Positions 19,126 to 27,368 of a DNA stretch of 64,000 nt are shown in pieces (the first letter of the stretch is position 1; each line of letters begins with the position of its first letter). The position numbers were made by a program, and so were the translations under genes. The stretch is from Acidaminococcaceae bacterium (GTDB lineage Bacteria; Bacillota; Negativicutes; Acidaminococcales; Acidaminococcaceae): the NCBI GenBank assembly GCA_944390935.1, contig CALXRU010000001.1, forward strand, positions 62,001 to 126,000, read 5' to 3'. Below the pieces are notes generated by a model that was not told the DNA's origin, made no database searches, and saw only the letters and a program-made list of their open reading frames with translations.

Positions 19126-20675
19126 TGAAAAATTTAAACCTGCAAAGCCTGATTATTATTGCAGTTTTAGCACTGATAACCATTATGTGGGGCATCGGCT
19201 CCGTACCGCTGTTTGACCCGGACGAACCCGTTTATGCGGAAACGGCGCGCGAGATGATTAAGTACGGCGATTTCCTTTCGCCGCGTATTTTTGATAACTA
19301 TTGGTACGACAAGCCGCCTATGTATTACTGGCTCGTCAGCATTTCCTTCGGGTTGTTCGGCGACGGCGAAGCTGCGGCGCGTTTCCCGGCTGCGTTAATG
19401 GCGGTTGCCACCAGCGTTATGCTGTATTTTTCCGTCAGCAACATCTTCAGTGAACGCGCAGGCTTCTGGGCTTCCATCGTTTTAACTACCTGCGTGGAAT
19501 TTTTCTATCTGGGCAAGGCGGCCGTTACCGATACGACGCTGCTGTTTTTCATGACGGCGGCGCTTTTGTGCTACCTGCATAAATGGTACTGGGTAATGTA
19601 CATCGCCATGGCGCTGGCAACCGTTACCAAAGGGCCTATCGGCATTGTTTTCCCCGGTGCGATAATTTTTCTGCACCTTGTGTTTACCGGCAACCTGCGC
19701 GAAATTTTAAAAATGCACGTTATCCGCGGGCTGGTGCTGTATTTTGCCATTGCCGCGCCGTGGTACTACTTAATGTATCAGGTGCACGGCATGGATTTCA
19801 TCAACACTTTCCTTGGCTTCCATAACCTTACGCGCTTTACCACACCGGAACACCCCGACCGCGTACTGTGGTGGTATTATCTGCCGGTAATTATTCTCGG
19901 CATGTTCCCGTGGACGGGCATATTGCTTCAATCCCTGCGGGCGTCTATATCCGAAGCCAGCAGTGATGAGCTTGAAAAAATGTCCTTCTTCAACATCTGG
20001 TGGGTGTTTGTGCTGTTGTTCTTCAGCATTTCGCAGACCAAACTGGTTTCCTACATTCTGCCGATGTTCCCGGCGCTGGCGATTATCGTCGGCTGGAACT
20101 TGGCAAGGCTTGAAAGCCAGCGCGGCGAATCGCTTATCTCGTGGGTTATCGGCACGGTTGTAATGTTCGGCCTGCTTGGCGTAGGCTGGTACATTGGCGG
20201 CCAGCAGCTGCCGGAAGCAGCTTTGGAAGCCAGCGTTTTAAGCGGTACGACCATTGTTATCGGATTGGTAATCCTGTGGTTCCTGTGGCGCGAGCGCGAT
20301 GTAATTTTTGCAGGCTATCTGCATGCGGCAATGGGCTTTTTAACTATGCTGATTGCATTTTCGTTCATCCTGCCGCCGGTTGCTGATAAATTCAGTGTTA
20401 AAACCATGGCGGCGGAATACGTGGCAACCTGCGATACAACTAAAACGGTTTACGTTGATAAGTTCCTGCGCCCGGGCTTTATGTATTACACCGGCATAGC
20501 GGGCGAGGAGATGCTGCCGAAAACCGATGCTTTAAAGAACGCCGTTACCGACGCAGCACCGAAATACATTGTAGTGCGCCGCCTGGAATTTAAGCGCCTG
20601 CAAAATCCGGAAGCAGTACAGAATCTTCGCATCGTTAAAGAAAAAGACGGCATTATGATTTTAGAAAAATATTGA
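19125..20675 (+). CDS. ArnT-like membrane glycosyltransferase (GT39/GT83, PMT superfamily)
   Basis: Inner-membrane GT-C glycosyltransferase that uses a polyprenyl-phosphate sugar donor. The N-terminal extracytoplasmic loop with catalytic acid residues, PLFDPDEPVYAETAREM (about residues 30-46), and the following YDKPPMYYWL are diagnostic of the ArnT/PMT group. There are about ten further hydrophobic segments and a soluble C-terminal part. ATG 19125 overlaps the epimerase stop (TGATG). In Gram-negatives ArnT modifies lipid A; a lipid A or surface-glycan target here is inferred from the family and the diderm context. Confidence 0.84.
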   Translation: MKNLNLQSLIIIAVLALITIMWGIGSVPLFDPDEPVYAETAREMIKYGDFLSPRIFDNYWYDKPPMYYWLVSISFGLFGDGEAAARFPAALMAVATSVMLYFSVSNIFSERAGFWASIVLTTCVEFFYLGKAAVTDTTLLFFMTAALLCYLHKWYWVMYIAMALATVTKGPIGIVFPGAIIFLHLVFTGNLREILKMHVIRGLVLYFAIAAPWYYLMYQVHGMDFINTFLGFHNLTRFTTPEHPDRVLWWYYLPVIILGMFPWTGILLQSLRASISEASSDELEKMSFFNIWWVFVLLFFSISQTKLVSYILPMFPALAIIVGWNLARLESQRGESLISWVIGTVVMFGLLGVGWYIGGQQLPEAALEASVLSGTTIVIGLVILWFLWRERDVIFAGYLHAAMGFLTMLIAFSFILPPVADKFSVKTMAAEYVATCDTTKTVYVDKFLRPGFMYYTGIAGEEMLPKTDALKNAVTDAAPKYIVVRRLEFKRLQNPEAVQNLRIVKEKDGIMILEKY

Positions 20676-20686
20676 CGGCATGATTA

Positions 20687-20725
20687 TGGCGGTTTTGAGA
20701 AATCAAAGCCGCCAATCTTTATTTT
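20687..20725 (+). terminator. Terminator after the glycosyltransferase
   Basis: An 11-bp stem, TGGCGGTTTTG (20687-20697) with CAAAGCCGCCA (20704-20714), one G-U pair, followed by a T-rich run. It separates the sugar cassette from the SAM-salvage operon. Confidence 0.82.
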
Positions 20726-20783
20726 AGGGCGCATTTATGGTATCATTAAAAGATAAAGCCCATGTGATTTTAAGGAGATTTTT

Positions 20784-21446
20784 GTGAAGATAAAGGGAGT
20801 TTTATTTGACCTTGACGGCACGCTGGTAAATACCACGCCGCTGATTCTGGAATCGTTCCGCCATACGTTTAAGCAGTTTGGCATGCCGGTTCCGAGTGAC
20901 AGCGAACTGGTTGCCGGTTTCGGCCTGCCGATGCGCACAGCCGTTACGGCTTACATGCCGGATGAAATGGCAGACAAGTTTTGCGATGCCTACCGTGCCT
21001 ATCAGCGCACGCGGCATGATGAATTGATAGAAAGCATTGACGGCGTTGGCGAAACACTTTCCGCGTTAAAGCAGAGTGGCATTAAAATGGCAGTTGTCAC
21101 TTCCAAAAAGCGGCCGGCGGCAATCCGCGACTTGGGCTGTTATGATTTGGTTAAATACTTCGATAGGATCATAGCCTGTGACGATTGCTCCGAAAACAAG
21201 CCTTTGCCCGGCCCAAGCCTGATGGCGCTCAAAAGCCTCGGTTTAACAGGTGCGGACTGCCTTGCGGTCGGCGACAGCCCTTATGATTTGCAGAGTGCAA
21301 GGGCGGCAGGCTGCCAAACGGCTGCCGTGCGTTATACCAGCTTTGACTGGAATTTTATTTTAACAGAAGGCAAGCCCGATTACGTTTTAAACAAAATGAC
21401 CGACTTACTAACATTGATAGATATTTTAAACAAACAGGAGGATTAA
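20784..21446 (+). CDS. HAD-superfamily hydrolase, PpaX/phosphoglycolate-phosphatase-like
   Basis: Subfamily IA haloacid-dehalogenase-type phosphatase of 220 residues. Motif I is LFDLDGTLVNTT at the N-terminus, motif II is VVTSKKRPA, and motifs III/IV are ENKPLPGPS and AVGDSPYDLQSA. A four-helix cap lies between motifs I and II. GTG 20784 has AAGGAG 7 bp upstream. It is 1 bp before the nucleoside phosphorylase gene and heads the operon, so a substrate among sugar phosphates of the methylthioribose or deoxyribose type is possible; the sequence does not settle it, and a PpaX-like pyrophosphatase is equally possible. Confidence 0.8.
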   Translation: MKIKGVLFDLDGTLVNTTPLILESFRHTFKQFGMPVPSDSELVAGFGLPMRTAVTAYMPDEMADKFCDAYRAYQRTRHDELIESIDGVGETLSALKQSGIKMAVVTSKKRPAAIRDLGCYDLVKYFDRIIACDDCSENKPLPGPSLMALKSLGLTGADCLAVGDSPYDLQSARAAGCQTAAVRYTSFDWNFILTEGKPDYVLNKMTDLLTLIDILNKQED

Positions 21447-21447
21447 C

Positions 21448-22245
21448 ATGCGCAAAATAGCAATTATCGGCGGCACCGGCGTTTACAGCCCGGACGCGCT
21501 GGCAGGATTTGAAGAAAAGGTTATTGCCACGCCTTACGGCGACGCGCTTTGCAAAATTGGCACACTGCACGGCAATCAGGTGGTGTTCATTACCCGCCAC
21601 GGTGTTGGGCACAGCGTACCGCCGCACAAAGTAAATTACCGCGCCAATATCTGGGCGCTGAAAAGCCTCGGCACGGAAGAAATTTTTGCCACTACGGCAG
21701 TAGGTTCTTTGAACAAAGAGATGAAAGCCGGGCATTTTGTCGTGTGCGACCAGGCGATTGACTTTACCAAAAGCCGTGTCAACACCTTTTATGATACACC
21801 GGAACGTGGCGTGGCACATGTGGATTTTACCAATCCGTACTGCCCGCGCCTGCGTGCAAAAGTTATCAAATGCCTCGAAAAAACGGCAATCCCGTTCCAT
21901 AAAACAGGCTGCTATGTCTGCACGGAAGGCCCACGTTTTGAAACCGCGGCCGAAATTAAAATGTTCGCCATGCTGGGCGGCGACCTTGTTGGCATGACCA
22001 ACCTGCCGGAATCCGTACTGGCGCGCGAAGCCGAAATGTGCTACACCAACTGCAGCATTGTTACCAATATGGCGGCAGGCATTTCGCCGACGCCGCTGAG
22101 CCACAGCGAAGTTGTGGAAGCAATGGCGCAGAGCGGCAAAAACATGGCACAGCTGATTGAAGCCTTTATTGCCGATAACAGCGAGGACAGCGAAAGCTGC
22201 AGCTGCGCACACTGCATGGCAGAATTCGGCGGTTTTAAACTGTAA
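21448..22245 (+). CDS. MTA/methylthioinosine phosphorylase (PNP family), 6-oxopurine type likely
   Basis: Trimeric purine-nucleoside-phosphorylase fold of the MTA phosphorylase family: GGTGVY at the start, ITRHGVGHSVPPHKVNYRAN (about residues 48-67), and the CTEGPRFETAAEI phosphate/ribose segment. In MTA-specific enzymes two aspartates in a TDYD motif bind the 6-amino group of adenine; the aligned segment here is NMAAGIS (207-213), with Gly and Ser at those places. That favours a 6-oxopurine, hence methylthioinosine, which fits the MTA deaminase gene in the same operon. The protein ends in an odd Cys-rich tail (CSCAHC, 251-256). Confidence 0.85.
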   Translation: MRKIAIIGGTGVYSPDALAGFEEKVIATPYGDALCKIGTLHGNQVVFITRHGVGHSVPPHKVNYRANIWALKSLGTEEIFATTAVGSLNKEMKAGHFVVCDQAIDFTKSRVNTFYDTPERGVAHVDFTNPYCPRLRAKVIKCLEKTAIPFHKTGCYVCTEGPRFETAAEIKMFAMLGGDLVGMTNLPESVLAREAEMCYTNCSIVTNMAAGISPTPLSHSEVVEAMAQSGKNMAQLIEAFIADNSEDSESCSCAHCMAEFGGFKL

Positions 22246-22254
22246 GAGGCAGCC

Positions 22255-23319
22255 ATGGTTAAAACAATGGAGTGGCAGCACGACGCGCTGGAGATTTTAG
22301 ACCAGACGAAGCTGCCGGTGGAAATAAGCTTTATAAAATGCACAACTTACCGGCGTGTTGCCGAAGCCATTAAAAGGCTGGAAGTTCGCGGCGCACCCGC
22401 TATCGGCGCTGCGGCAGGTTTTGCCATGGTGCTGGGCTGGCAACAGCTTATGCAGGAAGGAAAGGCAAATTTACAGGCTTTTGCCGCTGTGCGCAACGAA
22501 CTTACCGCCGCCCGCCCAACGGCAGTAAACCTTGCGTGGGCAGCCAACAAGCTGTACGCCAAAGCGGATGAACTGGCAGGGCAGGGCAGAACACCGGATG
22601 AAATTGCAGCACAGCTGGAAACGCTTGCCATAAAAATTTACGATGACGATATCGCCTGCAACAAAAAAATGGGCGAGTACGGCGCAGAACTTTTGCCACC
22701 GCATACCCGCATCCTGACGCACTGCAACGCCGGTGCGCTGGCAACCTGCGGCTGGGGCACGGCTCTTGGCGTTATTCGTGCTGCGTACGCACAGGGCAAA
22801 ATTGACATGGTTTATTCCGATGAAACACGCCCGCTTTTGCAGGGCGCGCGCCTGACGGTGTGGGAACTGATGCAGGACAAGATCCCGGTAACGGTTATTA
22901 CCGATAATATGGCGGCATGGACGATGAAACAAAAGGGCATTAACGCCGTCGTTACCGGTGCGGATCGCATTGCCTTAAACGGCGATACCGCCAATAAAAT
23001 TGGCACATATGGCGTGGCATTGGCAGCAAAGCACCACGGCATACCTTTTTACATCGCCGCACCAGTCAACACGTTTGATTTTAATATCGCCACGGGGGCG
23101 GATATACCAATTGAAGAACGCAGCGCGGACGAAGTTAAGCGCTTGCAGGGCGTTGTTACAGCGCCGCAGGACGCACTTGCCTATAACCCTGCGTTTGACG
23201 TTACGCCCGCTGAACTTATAACAGGCATTATTACCGAATACGGCGTTATTAAGCCGCCTTATTTGGAAAACATAAAAAAATTGCAGCTTAAAACCAAGGA
23301 GGAAAATTTTAATGGATAG
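22255..23319 (+). CDS. mtnA: 5-Methylthioribose-1-phosphate isomerase
   Basis: Isomerises methylthioribose-1-phosphate to methylthioribulose-1-phosphate. Family marks are KRLEVRGAPAIGAAAG (about residues 38-53), the active-site Cys region THCNAGALATCGWGTALG, and VTGADRIALNGDTANKIGT with its catalytic Asp. Length 354 is normal. AGAGG precedes ATG 22255. It overlaps ahcY by 8 nt. Relatives also accept 5-deoxyribose-1-phosphate, so it may handle the 5'-deoxyadenosine product of radical-SAM enzymes too. Confidence 0.96.
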   Translation: MVKTMEWQHDALEILDQTKLPVEISFIKCTTYRRVAEAIKRLEVRGAPAIGAAAGFAMVLGWQQLMQEGKANLQAFAAVRNELTAARPTAVNLAWAANKLYAKADELAGQGRTPDEIAAQLETLAIKIYDDDIACNKKMGEYGAELLPPHTRILTHCNAGALATCGWGTALGVIRAAYAQGKIDMVYSDETRPLLQGARLTVWELMQDKIPVTVITDNMAAWTMKQKGINAVVTGADRIALNGDTANKIGTYGVALAAKHHGIPFYIAAPVNTFDFNIATGADIPIEERSADEVKRLQGVVTAPQDALAYNPAFDVTPAELITGIITEYGVIKPPYLENIKKLQLKTKEENFNG

Positions 23320-24556
23320 TATGATTAAAGACATTGCCCTTGCGCCTTCCGGCCATCAAAAAATCGCCTGGGTAAAAGAGCATATGCCGCTGCTGAATAT
23401 TTTAAACGAACGCTACGGCGGTAAAAAAATATTCGACGGTTTGAATATGGTTGTAACCATTCATCTGGAAGCAAAAACCGCGTACCTTGCGCAGACTTTG
23501 AAAAACTGCGGCGCTAATGTTGTCGTTACCGGCAGCAACCCGCTTTCCACGCAGGACGACGTTGCCGCAGCGCTGGCAGACAGCGGCGTTACCGTTTATG
23601 CAACCCATGCCTGCAGCCAGGAAGAATACGATTTGTATTTGAGTAAAGCGCTGGATACCAAACCGTCTTTAATTATCGACGACGGCGGCGACCTTGTTAA
23701 CATGCTGCACAATTCCCGCCGCGAGCTGATTCCGAACCTTATCGGCGGCAGTGAAGAAACCACTACCGGCGTGCACCGCTTAAAAGCGCTGGACGAAGCC
23801 GGTAAACTGGCTTTCCCGATGATTGCCGTTAACGACGCTTACTGCAAATACCTGTTTGATAACAGATACGGCACGGGCCAATCCTCCTGGGACGGCATTA
23901 TGCGCACCACCAACCTTGTTGTGGCAGGCAAAACCGTTGTTGTTGCAGGCTACGGCTGGTGCGGCAAAGGCGTTGCCATGCGTGCCAAAGGTTTGGGCGC
24001 TAATGTCATCGTTACGGAAATTGACCCGATTAAAGGCATTGAAGCTGTGTTCGACGGCTTCCGCGTAATGCCGATGAAGGAAGCTGCCAAATACGGCGAC
24101 TTCTTTGTAACCGTTACCGGCTGCAAGGATGTTATTACCAAAGAACACTTCCCGCTGATGAAGGACGGCGTTGTACTGAGCAACGCAGGCCATTTTGACG
24201 TAGAAGTTAACGTAAAAGACCTTGAAGAAATGACTGTTGAAGCGCCTTACGAAGTGCGCAAAAACATTACCACCTACACCATGCCCAACGGTCACAAACT
24301 GAACCTGCTGGGCGAAGGCCGCCTTGTAAATCTTGCCTGCGGCGACGGCCATCCGGCAGAAGTAATGGACCTGTCCTTTGCCATGCAGTTCCTTGCCATG
24401 AAGTACCTGCTGGAGCACAAGGGCGAGCTGAAAAACAATCTGTACGTACTGCCGGAAGAACTGAACACCGAAGTTGCGGCGCTGAAACTGGAAGCAATGG
24501 GCTACGGCATCGACACCTTAACGCCGGAGCAGTACGCTTACCTGCACGCTGAATAA
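23312..24556 (+). CDS. ahcY: Adenosylhomocysteinase (S-adenosylhomocysteine hydrolase)
   Basis: Splits S-adenosylhomocysteine into homocysteine and adenosine with bound NAD+. Substrate-domain marks include NMVVTIHLEAKTA and GSNPLSTQDDVAAAL; the NAD-binding Rossmann motif is VVVAGYGWCGKGVAMRAKG (about residues 209-227); the end carries NLACGDGHPAEVMD. At 414 residues it is the shorter bacterial form. AAGGAGG lies upstream of ATG 23312. The same operon also encodes a deaminase able to act on S-adenosylhomocysteine in relatives, so there are two potential routes for this product. Confidence 0.96.
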   Translation: MDSMIKDIALAPSGHQKIAWVKEHMPLLNILNERYGGKKIFDGLNMVVTIHLEAKTAYLAQTLKNCGANVVVTGSNPLSTQDDVAAALADSGVTVYATHACSQEEYDLYLSKALDTKPSLIIDDGGDLVNMLHNSRRELIPNLIGGSEETTTGVHRLKALDEAGKLAFPMIAVNDAYCKYLFDNRYGTGQSSWDGIMRTTNLVVAGKTVVVAGYGWCGKGVAMRAKGLGANVIVTEIDPIKGIEAVFDGFRVMPMKEAAKYGDFFVTVTGCKDVITKEHFPLMKDGVVLSNAGHFDVEVNVKDLEEMTVEAPYEVRKNITTYTMPNGHKLNLLGEGRLVNLACGDGHPAEVMDLSFAMQFLAMKYLLEHKGELKNNLYVLPEELNTEVAALKLEAMGYGIDTLTPEQYAYLHAE

Positions 24557-24557
24557 T

Positions 24558-25226
24558 ATGAACAACATAGCAATTAACAAAGCGCGCGTGGAAATTATAA
24601 GCGCCGCTAAAAAAATGGCAGGGCAGAACATGCTGCCCGGTTCGTGGGGCAACATCAGCGTCAGGGTTGACGAAGAAACCTTTGCTGTAACGCCTTCCGG
24701 GCACGGCTACGATAATTTAATGCCGCAGGATATAGTAATAGTGGACGCGGCAGGCAACACGCTGGACGGCAATTTAATCCCCAGCAGCGAACTGCCGCTG
24801 CATCTGGCGATTTACAAAGCACAGCCGGACGCCGAAGCAGTAGTACACACGCACAGCATTTACGCCAGTGCCTGTGCCGCTGCCCGCAGGGATATACCGC
24901 CTTTAATTGAAGACATGGTACAGATTATGGGCGGGCCGGTGCACTGCGCAGAATACGCTTTACCCGGCACGGATGAGCTTGCGCAGAACGTCATTAACGC
25001 CATGGGCGGCAAGCGCGCGGCACTGATGGCAAACCACGGCGTTGCCTGCTGGGGCACAACGCTTGACGAAGCCATGATGGTGGCAGGCATTGTGGAAAAA
25101 GCAGCGCAGCTTTACTGCATTACGCAGTCCATAGGCGGCGCGGTACTGCTGCCGCAAAGCGATATCGACGCTATGCACGGCTTTTACGAAGCGCATTACC
25201 GCAAACGCCAGTTAGGAGAAGAATAA
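24558..25226 (+). CDS. Class II aldolase, probable 5-methylthioribulose-1-phosphate/5-deoxyribulose-1-phosphate aldolase
   Basis: Zinc aldolase of the fuculose-phosphate aldolase family: GSWGNISVR near the N-terminus, VTPSGHGYDNL, the catalytic-Glu region SSELPLHLAIY, zinc histidines in VVHTHS, and a further His in MANHGVACWG. It follows mtnA and ahcY with 1-bp spacing and overlaps mtaD. In Rhodospirillum-type and E. coli DHAP shunts the enzyme after MtnA is exactly such an aldolase, splitting methylthioribulose-1-phosphate into DHAP and methylthio-acetaldehyde. The assignment rests on that operon order; MtnB-like dehydratases share the fold but would need MtnC/MtnD partners, which are absent here. 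Confidence 0.8.
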   Translation: MNNIAINKARVEIISAAKKMAGQNMLPGSWGNISVRVDEETFAVTPSGHGYDNLMPQDIVIVDAAGNTLDGNLIPSSELPLHLAIYKAQPDAEAVVHTHSIYASACAAARRDIPPLIEDMVQIMGGPVHCAEYALPGTDELAQNVINAMGGKRAALMANHGVACWGTTLDEAMMVAGIVEKAAQLYCITQSIGGAVLLPQSDIDAMHGFYEAHYRKRQLGEE

Positions 25227-26506
25227 TGGCAAAATTACTGATTAAAAACGCTGAAATCATTTCAGCAAAAGATACCGGTAAATACTATATCGGCATCGAA
25301 GATAATTTAATTAAAACCATCAGCAAAGAGCTGCCGCAGGGCTATGAAGGCGCGGAAGTTATCGACGCGGACGGCAAAATTGCCGTGCCCGGCATGGTAA
25401 ACACCCATACGCACGCCGCTATGACGCTTTTGCGCAGCTATGCGGACGACATGGTGCTGATGGACTGGCTGCAAAATAAAATCTGGCCTGCCGAAGACGG
25501 TTTGACAGCCGACGATATTTACTGGGGCACCATGCTTTCCATTGCGGAGATGTTAAAAAGCGGCACCACCTGCTTTGCCGATATGTATTTTTCCATGGAC
25601 CGTGTGGCAGACGCAGTTGCGGAAACAGGCATCCGCGCTGCTTTAAGCCGCGGTCTGACAGGCTTCAGCGATGAAAACTTTGCCAAGCTGGAAGAAAACG
25701 CAGCACTGTTCAAAGAACGCCACAACAGCTGCAACGGACGCATCCGCGTAATGCTTGGGCCTCACGCTCCTTATACCTGCTCCATGGATTACCTGAAAAA
25801 AGTTGTTGCCAAAGCGCAGGAGCTGGGCAGTGAAATACATATGCACCTTGCGGAAACCCGCGGCGAAGTGGACGACTGCATTAAGGAACACGGCATGAGC
25901 CCGATTAAACTGATGGACAGCATCGGTATGTTTGAATGCGGCACGCTGGCAGCGCACTGCGTACATGTCGATGAGGAAGACATGGCGCTGATGGCTGCCA
26001 AACATGTGCGCGTGGCACATAACCCGCAGAGCAACCTGAAACTTGCCAGCGGCATCGCGCCCGTGCCTGCCATGCTTAAACATGGCATTACCGTCGGCCT
26101 TGGCACGGACGGCACCAGCAGCAACAACAATCTTGACATGCTGGAAGAATGCCGCCTTGCCGCCATGCTGCACAAAAACATGACGGGTGACCCGCAAATC
26201 CTGCCTGCGGCAGAAGCGCTTGCCCTTGCAACAAGCGAAGGCGCAAAAGCACTGGGCTTTAAAAACCTTGGCAAAATTGAAGCCGGGCAGATTGCCGACA
26301 TTGTACTTTATGATATGGATAAACCTTACTGGCACCCGCGCCACGACAGAACCTCGCTGTTTGTATATGCCGCCAGCGCCGGTGACGCCGATACGGTCAT
26401 CATCGACGGCAAAGTGCTTATGCAAAACGGCAAATTGCTTAACATGGATCTGGAGAAAATCTATGCCGAAGCAGACGTGCGCGCACACCGTTTGACCAAT
26501 AAATAA
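25226..26506 (+). CDS. mtaD: 5-Methylthioadenosine/S-adenosylhomocysteine deaminase
   Basis: Amidohydrolase-superfamily deaminase removing the 6-amino group of methylthioadenosine, S-adenosylhomocysteine and often adenosine or 5'-deoxyadenosine. Metal motif PGMVNTHTHAAM (about residues 56-67), MHLAETRGEVDD, AAHCVHVDEED and the late GTDGTSSNNNLDM with the metal Asp are typical; the WLQNKIWPAE segment is specific for the MTA/SAH group. Length 426 is usual. AGGAGA lies before ATG 25226, which overlaps the aldolase stop. Together with the preceding phosphorylase it points to a methylthioinosine route. Confidence 0.93.
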   Translation: MAKLLIKNAEIISAKDTGKYYIGIEDNLIKTISKELPQGYEGAEVIDADGKIAVPGMVNTHTHAAMTLLRSYADDMVLMDWLQNKIWPAEDGLTADDIYWGTMLSIAEMLKSGTTCFADMYFSMDRVADAVAETGIRAALSRGLTGFSDENFAKLEENAALFKERHNSCNGRIRVMLGPHAPYTCSMDYLKKVVAKAQELGSEIHMHLAETRGEVDDCIKEHGMSPIKLMDSIGMFECGTLAAHCVHVDEEDMALMAAKHVRVAHNPQSNLKLASGIAPVPAMLKHGITVGLGTDGTSSNNNLDMLEECRLAAMLHKNMTGDPQILPAAEALALATSEGAKALGFKNLGKIEAGQIADIVLYDMDKPYWHPRHDRTSLFVYAASAGDADTVIIDGKVLMQNGKLLNMDLEKIYAEADVRAHRLTNK

Positions 26507-26525
26507 TTTAGGGAGGGAAACACAA

Positions 26526-27368
26526 GTGGCTAAAATTTTATCTAAAAGTTGTTTAGCACCTGCTGTTTACGAATTTTTAGTAGACACGCCCCTGATTGCT
26601 CATAAATGCCAGCCGGGGCAGTTTGTAATGATACGCACCGAAGAAAACAGCGAGCGTATTCCGCTGACCATTGCCGATTTTGACCGCGAAAAAGGCACTA
26701 TCACCTTAATCGTACAGGCAGTGGGCAACACCACCAAACACCTTTGCGAAACCTTTGAAGAAGGCGACGATATTCTCGACGTTGTTGGCCCGCTCGGACG
26801 CCCGTCCGAAATGGGCAAGTTCGGCACTGTTGTCTGCGTTGGCGGCGGCATCGGCGTTGCGCCGGTGTACCCGATTGCCCGCGCTTACCACGAGCTTGGC
26901 AACAAGGTAATCTCTGTTATCGGCGCGCGCAATAAGGATTTAATTATCTGGCGCGACAAAATGGAAGCCATCAGCGACGAAGTAATTATTACCACCGATG
27001 ACGGCAGCGAAGGGCATAAGGGCTTTGTAACCGACCCCGTGCGCGAAATGCTGGAAAAAGGCGAGCAGGTTGACCTTGTACTTGCCATCGGCCCGGTAAT
27101 TATGATGAAAAACGTTGCCGCAACCACAAAACCGTTCGGCACCAAAACCACGGTAAGCCTTAACACCATCATGGTAGACGGCACCGGCATGTGCGGCGGC
27201 TGCCGCGTAACCGTCGGCGATGAAACCAAATTCGCCTGCGTGGATGGCCCGGAATTTGACGGACACAAAGTTGACTTTGCCAACTTAATGCAGCGCCAGC
27301 TGATGTACAAAGACCAGGAAAGCCTGGAATATAGCTGCGGAGGTCATTGCAAATGCGTGGAGGAATGA
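26526..27368 (+). CDS. nfnA: NfnA-like FAD/NAD subunit (electron-bifurcating ferredoxin:NADP oxidoreductase small subunit)
   Basis: Ferredoxin-NADP-reductase-like protein with an FAD barrel (RIPLTIADFD, about residues 40-49), NAD-binding VCVGGGIGVAPVYPIARAY (about 103-121) and a C-terminal [2Fe-2S] motif (MCGGCRVTVG, KFACVDGPEFDG). GTG 26526 is preceded by GGGAGGG. The next gene is the matching glutamate-synthase-like large subunit, the arrangement of NfnAB/NfnSL, which couples NADH, NADPH and ferredoxin. SudA/SudB sulfide dehydrogenase shares this architecture, so the physiological electron partner is not certain. Confidence 0.88.
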   Translation: MAKILSKSCLAPAVYEFLVDTPLIAHKCQPGQFVMIRTEENSERIPLTIADFDREKGTITLIVQAVGNTTKHLCETFEEGDDILDVVGPLGRPSEMGKFGTVVCVGGGIGVAPVYPIARAYHELGNKVISVIGARNKDLIIWRDKMEAISDEVIITTDDGSEGHKGFVTDPVREMLEKGEQVDLVLAIGPVIMMKNVAATTKPFGTKTTVSLNTIMVDGTGMCGGCRVTVGDETKFACVDGPEFDGHKVDFANLMQRQLMYKDQESLEYSCGGHCKCVEE

